This document shows, piece by piece, positions 33,722 through 43,682 of a DNA stretch of 64,000 nt. Position numbers and translations under genes: made by a program. The notes under the pieces are model-generated. The model saw only the letters and a list, made by a program, of their open reading frames with translations. It had not been told where the DNA came from and ran no database searches. Source of the DNA: Leptidea sinapis. Lineage: Eukaryota > Arthropoda > Insecta > Lepidoptera > Pieridae. How positions within the stretch are numbered: position 1 is the stretch's first letter; each line of letters starts with the position of its first letter. The stretch lies in the NCBI RefSeq assembly GCF_905404315.1, contig NC_066269.1:15258501-15322500 (forward strand). The letters run 5' to 3'.

Positions 33722-34487
33722 TCAATTCGAACCCATCGTCGCATTGGCACGTGGAACGTCCGAGGTCTGCTAATGGCAGGCAAACTGGACATCGTGGAAA
33801 AGGAAATGGAATCACTTAACATCTCCATACTGGGCGTTGCTGAAACTCACATGCGTGGTAATGGCCACTACAACACTACGGCGGGAAACACCATGTACTT
33901 CTCGGGCTGTGAAGATTCGAGTAGGAACGGGGTCGGAATTATATTGCCGCCACACATGAATAAGTATGTCCTCGGTTATAACCCGGTGTCGGATAGCATC
34001 CTGACAATGAAGCTGAACACCAAGCCGTGTGTGCTGAATATTATACAAATATACGCGCCGACGGCACAAGCTCAAGATGAGGTAATTGACGACTTTTATG
34101 GGAAACTGGAGGAAACGCTGAATTCAATTCCTGGTCGGGAATTTAAATGATCCTTGGTGACTGGAATGCCAAAGTCGGTATTACACTTGCGGATGACCAT
34201 ATCAGAAGCACAGTTGGAAAATTTGGACTTGGCATTAGAAATGAACGGGGTGAACAACTGATCGAGTTCTGGACAGCCAGAAATCTCAGTATTATGAACA
34301 CGTATTTTCAACATCATCCAAGACGTTTATACACATGGAGATCTCCAGGCGATAGGCACAGAAATCAAATCGACTTTATCATTCTAGATACCCGCTGGAG
34401 ATCCTCAGTTTCGAATGTGAAAACCTATCCCAGAGTGCGGCTCTGACCATAACCTACTCGTGACCAATTTCTTGCTCCGCTTAAAGG
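33722..34487 (+). pseudogene. RTE-like ORF, endonuclease part
   Basis: Exonuclease-endonuclease-phosphatase domain of the kind annotated as 'craniofacial development protein 2-like' in insects. Motifs seen: RIGTWNVRGL (strand 1 with metal-binding Asn), LGVAETHMRG (catalytic Glu), VLNIIQIYAPTA, then LGDWNAKVG (Asp and Asn of the active site), YTWRSPGDRHRNQIDFI, and SDHNLLVT (His). A frameshift at about 34140-34150 separates PGREF from ILGDWN, and another near 34435 separates YPRV from GSDHNLL. The domain order is complete, but three frames are needed, so it is dead. Confidence 0.88.
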
Positions 34488-34491
34488 CGCC

Positions 34492-36165
34492 TTGACGCCA
34501 ATTGACAAAACCCAGAAGCCTGCAGCCTGCCCAGTACTACACGAGCTCGACCACATTGCTGAAAGATGGCGTACCTACTGTGAGCAGTTATACACAGATC
34601 CCCACTCAACGCCCGAAGTTACCCCGGTTTGGAGGGACCTGGCACTAGAGCCCAGGATTCTTGGTTCCGAGATATCTGATGCTCTACAGTCTCTCAAGAA
34701 TAGGAAGGCACCAGGAAGCGACCAAATAATAGCAGAAGTGCTTAAAACTATGGGTGACCTGGGTGAAGAGACACTATACAATATTTGTTCACACGTCTGG
34801 CAAAACGGTGATTGGCCGCGGGACTGTTCGGAATCCGTAATTCTTCCGCTGCATAAGAAAGGGTCAACCAAGAGCTGCGGCAATTATCGAACCTTATCCC
34901 TCATCTCGCATGCCAGCAAAATTTTGCTTCATATTCTCAATAATCGCATCCACTACTATCTGCATTGGCAAATTCCGCAGGAGCAAGCTGGTTTTGTGAA
35001 GGGCAAGGGCACTCGGGAGCAGATTCTCAATGTCAGGCAGCTCATTGAGAAGGCATACGAGTTTGATACGCCAGTGCTAGTGTGCTTCGTCGACTACAGT
35101 AAGGCTTTCGACTGTGTCAATTGGAGTTGCTTATGGAGGGTTCTGCAAGAGCTTGGTGTACCAAATCATCTCATCGCTTTGCTTCGCACCCTGTATGGCT
35201 CAAGCCAAGGAGTTCTAAGAGTTGATAAAACAACCTCGAAACCCTTTAAGTTTCATCAAGGAGTGCGCCAGGGATGCATTTTGTCGCCCATTCTCTTCAA
35301 CGCCTATGGAGAGCACATTATGAGACGTACCTGCGAGAACTGGGAGGGAGGCATCACAATTGGTGGCGTGAAAATCACCAACTTGCGTTACGCCAATGAC
35401 ACTACTCTTCTTGCAGCAAATGAGTCAGAAATGGCTGCACTTCTTGAACGTATGGAGCGGATTAGTGGAGAGATGGGACTTCCCATAAACAGGTCCAAGA
35501 CCAAAGTCATGGTGGTGGATAGATCTGGGAAGTTGGAACTAACTGGTGCGCTGGGCCTAGAAATGGTGGACAACTTTATCTACCTGGGTTCCAACATAAG
35601 TAACGATGGTTCGTGCGAGAGGGAAATACGCAGGAGAATCGGCATGGGTAAGAGCGCTATGTGTCAGCTTGGAAGAATCTGAAGAGATCGCAACATTTCC
35701 GTAAAAACTAAGACCAAACTGGTACGGACCCTAGTCTTCTCAATATTTTCGTACGGCGCTGAGACTTGGACACTGAAAGCTGCAGACCGCAAACGCATTT
35801 ACGCCTTTGAGATGTGGTGCTGGAGAAAGATGCTCCATATCCCCTGGACAGCATTTCGATCTAATCTCTCCATACTGCGTGAACTCTGGTTCTCCTCGCG
35901 ATTGTCTTCCGAATGTCTGCGCAGAGTTTTAGAATACTTCGGTCACATCGCAAGGAAGGACGATGGAAACCTTGAGAGGCTCATTGTGGTCGGCAAAATA
36001 GATGGGAAGAGGCCTCGTGGCAGTCCAACACGATGGTCCGATCAGATCCACTCCGCCTTCGACTCGGTTCACAATGCCTTTCACACCGCCAGAGACAGAA
36101 ATAGATGGAGAGCGATCATACGTGAGAAAGTGATACAGAGGGGTGGTCACGACCCTCAGTACTGA
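34492..36165 (+). pseudogene. RTE-like ORF, reverse transcriptase and C-terminus
   Basis: Starts mid-protein after a deletion. One frame runs 34492-36165, interrupted only by TGA at 35680-35682 (GRI-stop-RDRNIS, where TGG would be expected). Reverse transcriptase blocks in order: LKNRKAPGSDQI, YRTLSLISHASKIL, FVDYSKAFDCVNW (motif A Asp), GVRQGCILSPILF (motif B), then NLRYANDTTLL where the family has Tyr-x-Asp-Asp. The first Asp of the catalytic pair is Asn (AAT, 35395-35397). The C-terminus reads YGAETWTLKAAD, WCWRKMLHIPWT, GKRPRGSPTRWSDQI and NRWRAIIREKVIQRG. The frame ends at a TGA at 36163-36165. Confidence 0.9.
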
Positions 36166-36195
36166 GGATTACGACGCAGGGAGGAGAGATAAGAT

Positions 36196-36379
36196 GATTC
36201 GTAAGTTATAGGTAACTTTGGATTTTTTCCTATCGAGAAAACAACAACCAATTATTTTTATAAATTGTATGATTTATATGTGTATAACGTGACCAAACCT
36301 TTAATAATAATAATACAGAAAAGTAACCAACAAAAACCTTTTCCATTATAACCTACGTATCGCTGCCCTCGGCAACGTG
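36196..36379. other. Unassigned sequence between LINEs
   Basis: AT-rich, possibly part of the RTE 3' UTR. Confidence 0.4.
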
Positions 36380-36752
36380 ATCACAAGGAAGCTCATTCCA
36401 CAGCTTGGGTTAAGGTGGAAGTTGCTTGAAACCCCACTGTGGAGGAACGACACACATCCAGATGGTGGTGATCATATCTTAACTTGTGGCGTGTCATGCG
36501 AAGGTGGAATTCAGCGGCCGGAATTAGCTCAAACATCTCTTAGGAACACTCCCTGTGAAACTTGCGATAGAAGACATACAAAGAAGCGACGTCTCTACGC
36601 AACGCCAGGTGATCGAGCCATTCACAGAGCACTGGGTCTCCAACAATTCGAGCAGCTCTGCGTTGCATACAGTCAAATAGTTCGAGCTTATACAGGGGTG
36701 CGGCAGACCAGCGATGACAGCAATACTCTATATGAGGCAGGATACGCGGAGG
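36380..36752 (-). mobile_element. LINE-K internal fragment
   Basis: AAGGAAGCTCATTCCACAGC through GAAGCGACGTCTCTACGCAA and GACAGCAATACTCTATATGA, all matching minus-strand LINE-K coding sequence at 61.13-61.48 kb. Lacks both the poly(A) end and the 5' part. The 156-codon plus-strand frame is antisense shadow. Confidence 0.85.
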
Positions 36753-36807
36753 TACTCACTCTCTTTCGAGTAACCCACGTGCTCTTTTGTCCTTCTATCC
36801 TATCGCC

Positions 36808-36935
36808 ATCATTATCATCATCAGCTGGAAGACGTACACTGCTGTAAAAAGGCCACCCCTAAAGATCTCCACGACGACCGGTCCTACGCTGCCCTCGTCC
36901 AACGTATTCTGGCGATCTTGACCAGATCTTCTATC
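36808..36935 (-). pseudogene. RTE-like LINE 3' stub
   Basis: CATCATTATCATCATCAGC tail, then GGAAGACGTACACTGCTG and CTCCACGACGACCGGTCCTA, parallel to the start of the copy at 29.62 kb. Confidence 0.75.
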
Positions 36936-37387
36936 CTATATAAAAATAAAATAATCACATCGATGTTTGTACTTAAGAACTATTTTTCGTATTTCAAGAT
37001 AAAAAATAATCAATGACTGGTAGCATAATATTTCAGTCGCATCATTTCCTTATCCGCCTTACAACTTATTGAATAATGTTCAAATGAAATAGGATCCTCG
37101 GGATTAATAACCATTGTTTAGAGGAAATTGGAAACAAGATACTAGTACCGTGACTAATACCATTTTATTTCTTAACGATATCAATAAATAATCGGGGAAT
37201 TATTTCGCTACTACAATCTCTAATAAGGTTGTCGATATTCAGAAGTAATGTTCATGAATTGAGTCTCTGTTGCATAAATCATATAAAATACACTTAGTGG
37301 AAAATTTTATTGAAGTTACAAGGCTTTTCATAAAATTAAGAAACTCTTAATACTAATTCTAATAGGCTGCATAAAATACAAATACTT
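36936..37387. other. Unassigned AT-rich sequence
   Basis: Nothing recognisable. Confidence 0.45.
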
Positions 37388-37390
37388 TTA

Positions 37391-37702
37391 CGGCCGTTCC
37401 CAATATACTATATACAGATAAAGATAAATTACTACCTTCTATTGTCAGTAATCAATAATCTGAAGCTGTCCCAATATACCCGACAAGTCATTCTTATCGC
37501 CTTATATTGGGACGCTTGAATTGCAATTTTCATACAAACTGTTATCGCTGGTAAGCTATACGTCTTCCCATTGACAGAGAGCGTGTACGGATTAGGTGAG
37601 TTACAGTCGATAAGTTAATTAGGGGAGAAAAGTCAACAATAGTTACGATTTTCATCTCAAGTAGGCCACAACCGGAGATAGACTGAATATTGGGAACGGC
37701 CG
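37391..37702. mobile_element. Harbinger-like MITE
   Basis: Terminal inverted repeats CGGCCGTTCCCAATAT at both ends, flanked by TTA at 37388-37390 and 37703-37705. A 3-bp TTA/TAA target duplication is characteristic of the PIF/Harbinger superfamily. Length 312 bp, no ORF. Internal copies of the CCCAATATA motif occur near 37471 and 37502 (reversed as TATATTGGG). Confidence 0.75.
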
Positions 37703-37737
37703 TTAATGCTAAGCTATCGTCGACGACTAACGGCCTT

Positions 37738-38985
37738 TTTCAATAAAAGGCATAAAAAGGCATTTATTTTCTCAAAATTGATTCCTTTAGAATTCTTTTT
37801 GATGTCATTTCTTATACTACTAGATACTACTACCGCTTCGGAAACAAATGGCGCTCTGAGAGAGAAGAAGCGGCGCAAGAAACTCTCCCAGCATTCTTTT
37901 TTTTTTGCGCTCTTTTCAATAAAAATATACAATATTGTACAGTTGCTATAAAATAATCACAATCTAGTCCCAGGCTGTCCGATCATTTAGATATTCAGCA
38001 GTGGAGTAATAGGATTTACGACAGAGCCATTTTTTTATAAAACATTTAAATTTATTTATAGACAATGCCTGAACAGTGGCTGGGACTTTATTGTAGAAGT
38101 GTATACATTTACCCTTAAAGCTATTATGTATCTTATGAAGCCTACTAGAATTAGTTACAAGCAATCCCTTATTTCTAGTGTTATAATAATGAAAATCACT
38201 ATTAAGAGCAAAAAGGTGACGATTTTTGAGAACATATATTAAATTTTCATAAATGTACTGACAATAAACAGTCATAATATTTATTTCTTTAAATTTTTCT
38301 TTGAGAGACTGTCTATAACCAAGCTGATATATAGCACGAACAGCTCTCTTTTGCAGAGCAAACACTATATCAATGTCAGCAGCATGACCCCATAGTAATA
38401 TACCGTACGTCATGATGCTGTGAAAATAACTAAAGTACACTAATCTAGCGGTCGCAACATTCGTGTACTCTCTAATCTTTCTAACTGCATATGCCGCAGA
38501 GCTGAGTCTATCTGCTAGATGGGTAATATGTGGACCCCACTGAAGCTTTTTATCTAACGTGATACCCAGGAAGACCGTAGTGTCCACAAGTTCCAATCTC
38601 TGGTCATTTATAAGTACGTTGGTTTGTACCTCCGCTGTGTTTGGTGTAATGAACCGTAAACACTTTGTTTTTTTACTGTTTAAGTGCAGATTATTCGTCT
38701 CAAACCAACGCACTATCTTTGAGAGTGCATTGCTTACCTCGTCATCAATATCCGCACGTCGCTTCACTTTAAAAATAAGTGAAGTATCATCAGCAAACAA
38801 TACAATCTCATGGCTATCATCTACCACAAACGGTAGATCGTTAATATATATAAGAAACAAGAAAGGACCGAGAATAGAACCCTGTGGAACACCTATTCGC
38901 ACAGGTTTACCCGAAGACCGTTTGCCATTTACATCGACTATCTGAACTCTTTCGCTTAAATATGATTTTAACAGATTTAGGGCTC
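37738..38985 (-). mobile_element. LINE-D1, 5' truncated
   Basis: CR1/jockey-type LINE keeping the second half of the reverse transcriptase, the C-terminus and the 3' UTR (AAGAAACTCTCCCAGCATTC, CGCTTCGGAAACAAATGGCG). Truncation point near 38985, where the MITE-like sequence begins. 3' ends of the same family are at 8.2, 9.0 and 54.5 kb. Confidence 0.85.
37964..38980 (-). CDS. LINE-D1 reverse transcriptase, C-terminal half
   Basis: Open without a stop from about 38980. The first Met is at 38902, but codons upstream (NLLKSYLSERVQIVDVNGKR, then SSGKPV) are in frame and clearly coding. Seen: GVPQGSILGPFLFLIYINDL (motif B and following helix), VLFADDTSL (intact catalytic Asp pair), LHLNSKKTKCLRF (motif D region), VFLGITLDKKLQW (motif E region), then a thumb and C-terminal region with LQKRAVRAIYQLGYRQ and YYNTRNKGLL. 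The N-terminal half with motif A and the endonuclease are missing, so it is not autonomous. This is the best preserved frame of its family in the window. Confidence 0.85.
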   Translation of the reverse strand, partial: LNLLKSYLSERVQIVDVNGKRSSGKPVRIGVPQGSILGPFLFLIYINDLPFVVDDSHEIVLFADDTSLIFKVKRRADIDDEVSNALSKIVRWFETNNLHLNSKKTKCLRFITPNTAEVQTNVLINDQRLELVDTTVFLGITLDKKLQWGPHITHLADRLSSAAYAVRKIREYTNVATARLVYFSYFHSIMTYGILLWGHAADIDIVFALQKRAVRAIYQLGYRQSLKEKFKEINIMTVYCQYIYENLIYVLKNRHLFALNSDFHYYNTRNKGLLVTNSSRLHKIHNSFKGKCIHFYNKVPATVQALSINKFKCFIKKWLCRKSYYSTAEYLNDRTAWD

Positions 38986-39182
38986 TAACCTATCTATCCT
39001 TAGTTTAACTTACTAGAGGTAGAAAAAGCTATCCTTTTACGCTTACTTATATTTCAATAACCTATCGACAGATAGCATTGGACTATAACTAATATTGGAC
39101 ATAACTATGGATAGATAAGATCTTGTCATTAAACAATGATCGCAATATATCCGTAACTAGGGATACGTTATTGAAAACTTGA
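38986..39182. mobile_element. MITE-like sequence with nested inverted repeats
   Basis: TTTCAATAACCTATC at about 39050 and GATACGTTATTGAAA at about 39161 are near-perfect inverted repeats. CCTATCTATCCTTAGTTTAA near 38990 and AACTATGGATAGATAAG near 39104 form a second pair. No ORF. The boundary against LINE-D1 is abrupt. Class undetermined. Confidence 0.45.
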
Positions 39183-39296
39183 TTGTTGAGGACCCAGTGA
39201 TCTTGCTGTTCACATAGGAACAGCTAGATCACTTGGCGTTGTGTACAGATCTCGCTTTATTGTGTCTTATACCGTATTTATTATGGGAAGTGTTGT

Positions 39297-39650
39297 GAAG
39301 ACCTGTTTGAGCTTATTCCTGCTACCGAATTCCACCTTCACATGATACGCCACAAATTACAATATCATCCCCACCATCTGGATGTGTGGCGTTCATCTGG
39401 ATGCGTTCCTCCACAGTGTGGTTTTCAATGAACTTTCTTCCATGTACAACCAAGCTGTGGAATGAGCTTCCTTGTCCGGTGATTCCAGCATGATACGACA
39501 TGGGTACCTTCAAAAAATGTATACACTTTTCTGAAAGGCTGGCGACGTTCCGGTGATTCCTCTGGTGTTGCAAGAGAATGTGGGTGGCGGTCATCACTTA
39601 ACATCAGGTAACCCTTAGGATCGTTTTCCTCTGGCATTGAAAAAAATAAC
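39297..39650 (+). mobile_element. LINE-K 3' end
   Basis: Degraded codons for the C-terminus (GACCTGTTTGAGCTTATTCC, CCACCATCTGGATGTGTGGC, GCTGTGGAATGAGCTTCC, ACATGGGTACCTTCAA) and the 3' end GATTCCTCTGGTGTTGCAAG ... GGCGGTCATCACTTAACATC, ending GAAAAAAATAAC. Confidence 0.85.
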
Positions 39651-39794
39651 GAGTGTAAATATTATATGTTAACACATCGCCCATGTAGCCCAAACCTAAA
39701 TACCTAAAAAGGCAGCAATGTTCTTGTGAAACTTATGAAGAAATAATGTATTTAGCATCTTATCTGTTTTTAATACTCTTATTTTAATACAGTT

Positions 39795-40132
39795 GGACAC
39801 GAGAAAGGGTGCTGGTTTGAGACGCAACTTGCGTCGACATTCTGGCTCCTTCTCATGTCCAAGTTAAGTCGGTTGGTGCTGGGGTTACTGCTTCGACTGC
39901 CTTAGACAGCAAACGCCTCAAATATGTCGGTCTCAGTGAGTCTTGTGCCGTTTGGTGTCAAGACACTTGGTCCAGAGGCGGGGAGAATGTACATAGTACT
40001 ATCTACGCGACACAATAAGACTACTGGTGACCCAAGCGCTGTCAGCTATTTCAGGCAACGAATCAGCCTAGCTATCCAACGTGGAAATGCTGCCAGTATT
40101 CTTGATACACTTCCCCATAATGATAGTTGAAT
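39795..40132 (+). pseudogene. LINE-E ORF2 C-terminal fragment, longest copy
   Basis: Reads ALDSKRLKYVGLSESC, a frameshift, then VPFGVKTLGP, TTGDPSAVSYFRQRISLAIQ and RGNAASILDTLP, followed by a stop. Upstream, CGACATTCTGGCTCCTTCTC lies in the same position as its complement at 5.45 kb, so the family's homology extends about 300 bp. Likely a LINE ORF2 end. Confidence 0.55.
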
Positions 40133-40547
40133 TTGAGAATAGGTCGATTGTGTCAGAGCTTGTCTATCTGTATAACAAATAGTAATAAAGGTATATATTT
40201 GATACCAATTATTTCTGAAACCCAATTGCAATTCCAATATCGTTAGCCACGACAGATATAGCACAGAATCAACTACGAGATATGAAACAGAATTAAAGCT
40301 AACGTTCGTATTTATCTCTGCAATATTCATATTTGCGGTTCTCACCTCAATATAGTTATCTGACATCTCTCTGTTTCACTTGGAAAAGCCTGTCTTCGAG
40401 ATAGGACTTGATGATGAGGTAGAGAGAGTGTGGGAGTTTGTCTTTAACTTTGCACAATAGCCCTTTGTGCCAGACTCTGTCAAATACTTGGTGAACGTCT
40501 AAAAATGCCGCAGAGCAGAAAAGTTTCATTTCAAAGCAGCGTCTCAA

Positions 40548-40725
40548 ATCAAATCAAAATCAGTTTATTCAAGTAGGTCACGAAAATGACACTTATGAGT
40601 GTCAAAAGAAATAAAATATTTTTCTTATTGAATTTACCGCTACTTCGTAAAGGGTTGAGCTGATGAGAAGAAGTAGCAAGAAACTCATTGCCACTCTTTT
40701 ATATCAAGATTTACAGATCATTCTG
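40548..40725 (-). mobile_element. LINE-D3 3' fragment nested in the jockey-like ORF2
   Basis: AATGACACTTATGAGTGTCA, then GAGAAGAAGTAGCAAGAAAC and TCATTGCCACTCTTTTATAT. The same landmarks are at 46.99-47.15 kb and reversed at 2.3-2.5 kb. It separates the coding blocks HHEIRLI and EMKLFCSAAFLDV, so it inserted after the jockey-like element. Confidence 0.8.
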
Positions 40726-40941
40726 ATCTCGTGATGAACCCTATGCATTTGCTCGATTGTCGAGTGCTGTTTCCGAAACCCGAACTGGTGCTTTGGAATG
40801 ATGTTGCAGTTAACTCATTGCCACTCTTTTATATCAAGATTTACAGATCAGTCTGATCTCGTGATGAACCCGATGCATTTGCTCGATTGTCGAGTGCTGT
40901 TTCTGAAACCCGAACTGGTGCTTTGGAATGATGTTGCAGTT
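40682..40941. repeat. 130-bp tandem duplication
   Basis: AACTCATTGCCACTCTTTTA starts at 40682 and 40812. The units differ at about three positions (for example CAGATCATTCTG versus CAGATCAGTCTG). Each unit joins the end of the LINE-D3 fragment to jockey-like ORF2 codons, so the duplication followed the insertion. Confidence 0.9.
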
Positions 40942-42324
40942 AACCATGAGTTCATTCAAGCGGACTAAAAATATTTTTTCCCATAATTTTAATATCACTG
41001 GAGTTAAACTTATTGGTCGGAATGATGAAGCTTCATGAGGAGGTTTTCCAGGTTTGTGAATCATAATAATTTCCGATACTTTCCAGATTATGGGAAAATA
41101 TGAAGTTCTCATGGTAGCATTAAAGAGTGAGGCAAGAAATGTTATGCATTTTCTGGGAAGATTTTTAAGAATTGTGGGAGTAATTAAATCAAATCCAGGT
41201 GCCTTGTTGGAATTCAGTCGTCTAATCTCATACGCGATTTCCTTTGGAGATGTGGGTCGGAGAGGCAGGCATAGCTGGAGATCTTGTCTAAGTACTTTAT
41301 CAATCTCAGATTCATCGCCACCATCATTCACCTTGAATACATTTTCAAGATAATTGGCAAATACTTCTGCTTTCTCAGCGTCCGTTCGAGCCCATGAGTT
41401 TGATTGTTTGAGGGGAGCGTGATGTTCTTGCGGCTTTCCAAAGGATTTAGCAGCTTTCCAAAGCGACGTTTCGCCTTTTCCCTGAGGTGACAATCTTTCG
41501 AGAGTATTTCGGAATGAAGAATTTGTCTGTTCTTGCAACAGCTTCTTTAGCTGTTTTGCTGCTCGGTTGAAGGCGGTTTTATCTGCAGGATGGCGAGATT
41601 GATGCCAGATTCTTTGTAGTCTTCGTTTCTCTCTAAGGCTTTCTTTAATATCTGCTGATTGTAGTGGAAGGCAAGTGGAGACTGGTGAGTTTTTCCACGC
41701 CGATACTTGGATCAGGTTTGTGATGTACAAGCAAGCATTCTCAATATCCTCCGGAGTTTTCATAGGAACATTTAACTGGATATATTCGTCCAAGAAATTA
41801 CGAAAGCCCTGCCAGTCAGTTTTTCCATGAGATAGAGTCAGATGGCTCGGCATGAATGACTGAAGTACTTAAGTTGTGGATTACCGGCGTATGATCACAT
41901 GAACCGTCAAGGCTCGATTCAACAGTGGAGTAAAGATGGCTGATCCCCTTTGTCACAAAGAAGTCCAACAAATCTGGAGTCTTGTTAATATCTTATGCTT
42001 AGGTGAACGGCGGTCAATGTAATCGGACCTGCTCGGTCATCAAATCTTATGGTAGTAGCCTAAATATGTTGGGTAGAATATGCCTCCAGCATGGTATGTT
42101 TTGGTTTGATCTTATCACTATTGCGGTGCCCGCATGAGCTTTGCCTATGTCAAGATGAGGCGTAAAGTAGATGTTGAAATCCTTCATTCGGTACAGACTA
42201 TTTTTTGAGGAATGTGACTTGGATATAAGAACTATGTCAAGATGATTATTTTTAATTACTTCTTCAAGTTCAAGTATGTTCGATGACAGCCCATTGATGT
42301 TCCACGTTGCTATACGTAAGGGGA

Positions 42325-43682
42325 TTACGAATGTAGTTTAGAGACAACGGACGTCAATAGGTTTAGGAGAGTACCTATTTGTTGAATGAGTTGGTCTATC
42401 TTTTCGGATTGTTTTGTTAAGATTTGTTCAATCCGACTTTGTTGAGGGTTGGGTTCAGTTTCACAGTCAGTGTTAGGGCTGCCTCTATTTGCTGCAATAT
42501 CAGAGTAGCTTCGCTTGTCACGGAGTTGGGTGGGATTAGGTGCTAGCGAGGGTTTGTTGGGATGATTTTGTGGTTCAGTTTGTTTAGTTAAGTTCATGTC
42601 GTTCATTGAAGGTCGAACAGGCTGTTTTCTGTTTTGGTTTGCCTTTCTGGACGCGATTTCCAAATAAACCTGACAGCCTTTATAGTTTGCAGGATAGTCG
42701 CATGTGCACAAAGCACACTTTGCTGGAGATTTGCGATCTTTCTTTGGACAATCAGCGGTCTTGTAATAACTTAACGTAATCTTTAAACTAACGTAAATTT
42801 AACGTATCTATAGGGCCGCATGCAGTTATTTTTGAGTTGCTGGCAGTGCTGGCATTGAACAATTGTTTTGGCTTTTCGAGGGTCTTCTATTTTTACTCGC
42901 TGGTGGTGGATACACTCTTTATTTTTCACTGCTTTGTTGTTATTATTTGGTTCCAAATTGACGAAAAATGTAAAAGATGGAGTTTTGTCTGGACCATATC
43001 GGGCGTTAATTATTTCTCCACGGACTTTATTACCAGTACCTTCTATCGCATCGATTATTTCACTATGAGGTGTGGTATAATGAAGTTTCTTTATTACTAT
43101 GCGATATGCCTTCTTTTCTTGTGGCGTAAACGTGTGACCTATCAAACTTTTGGCCCTTACTGCCGATATCACATCCTTGTAGGTTTCCGGGCAATCTACA
43201 AGAACTCGCAGTAAATTTTTGTTTGCTATTCTTATTTTAAATAGTTTGGCATCACATATTGATTCTATAAGTTTTGACAATTCATTTACGTCTTCTATTC
43301 CATATAGAACGATAGGCGGAGGCTTATTCGTTTTTAGGTTCGGTGTGGGGTTCTTCTCATTTAAGGCTAGAGGAGAAAACCTAATTGATACTGGCACGGG
43401 AGTGCTGTTTGGTGGTGAATGGCTTGTTCTTTTCCGCTTGTTAGTACCTGGCACCCGCTGCCAGGGTGGAGGTGCTTGCTGGGTGCATGGGTTGTCAGTC
43501 ATATCTAGTGTGTCTCTTGATTGTAGTTCTGATTGGTTGACAGATTTAGACATATCGCTAAGAGAAGCTGAGCGTGTTCTATTAAATAGTACGGTATGGA
43601 ACACTTGTTGAGTGAGGGTTTTTTGACTGGTTTTGGGTGAGGTAGTTTTATTGTATTCGTTCATATTAGTTTTTATTCCCAC
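42325..43682 (-). pseudogene. Jockey-like ORF1 (gag-like nucleic-acid-binding protein)
   Basis: Nucleic-acid chaperone-type ORF1. First part (43682-42783): Ser/Thr/Pro-rich N-terminus, then PPPIVLYGIEDVNELSKLI and LHYTTPHSEIIDAIEGTGNK, typical of the region before the zinc knuckles in jockey-type Gag proteins, then VQCQHCQQLKNNC. The frame breaks at about 42715-42785. The second part (42711-42325) continues with CDYPANYKGCQVYLEIASRK (the NYKGC block after the knuckles), a low-complexity spacer and a C-terminal heptad-like stretch QILTKQSEKIDQLIQQIGTL. One or two lesions separate the halves. The stop is directly followed by ORF2. Confidence 0.85.

Larger units (their letters stand above)
33510..36195 (+). 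mobile_element. RTE-like LINE, nearly full-length coding region
   Basis: Inserted immediately downstream of the mariner. Contains an apurinic-type endonuclease (33.73-34.48 kb) and a reverse transcriptase plus C-terminal tail (34.5-36.17 kb). The element shares its C-terminus with stubs at 23.8, 26.1, 29.6, 36.8 and 48.9 kb. The part linking endonuclease and reverse transcriptase is mostly deleted near 34.49 kb. The exact 5' and 3' ends are not clear. Confidence 0.88.
40356..42322 (-). pseudogene. Jockey-like ORF2 (endonuclease plus reverse transcriptase)
   Basis: Begins just after the ORF1 stop with RIATWNINGL (endonuclease strand 1), then NNHLDIVLISKSH, where the catalytic Glu position reads Ser. 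It continues to HILPNIF, where it stops near 42053. The rest of the endonuclease is shortened: DLLDFFVTKGI and CDHTPVIH are readable at 41.9-42.0 kb. The linker plus early reverse transcriptase forms a 339-codon frame (41853-40834) with LNSNKAPGFDLITPTILKNL, IIMIHKPGKPP, SFRPISLTPVILKLWEKI and HQFGFQKQHSTIEQM. After the inserted LINE-D3, 40547-40356 gives FLDVHQVFDRVWHKGLL (motif A). Motifs B and C are missing. Confidence 0.85.

Noticed and set aside
36377..36847. 156-codon plus-strand frame
   Set aside because: It is antisense to LINE-K and RTE fragments whose coding strand is minus.
42837..43611. Plus-strand frames of 125 and 130 codons
   Set aside because: Antisense shadows of the jockey-like ORF1.
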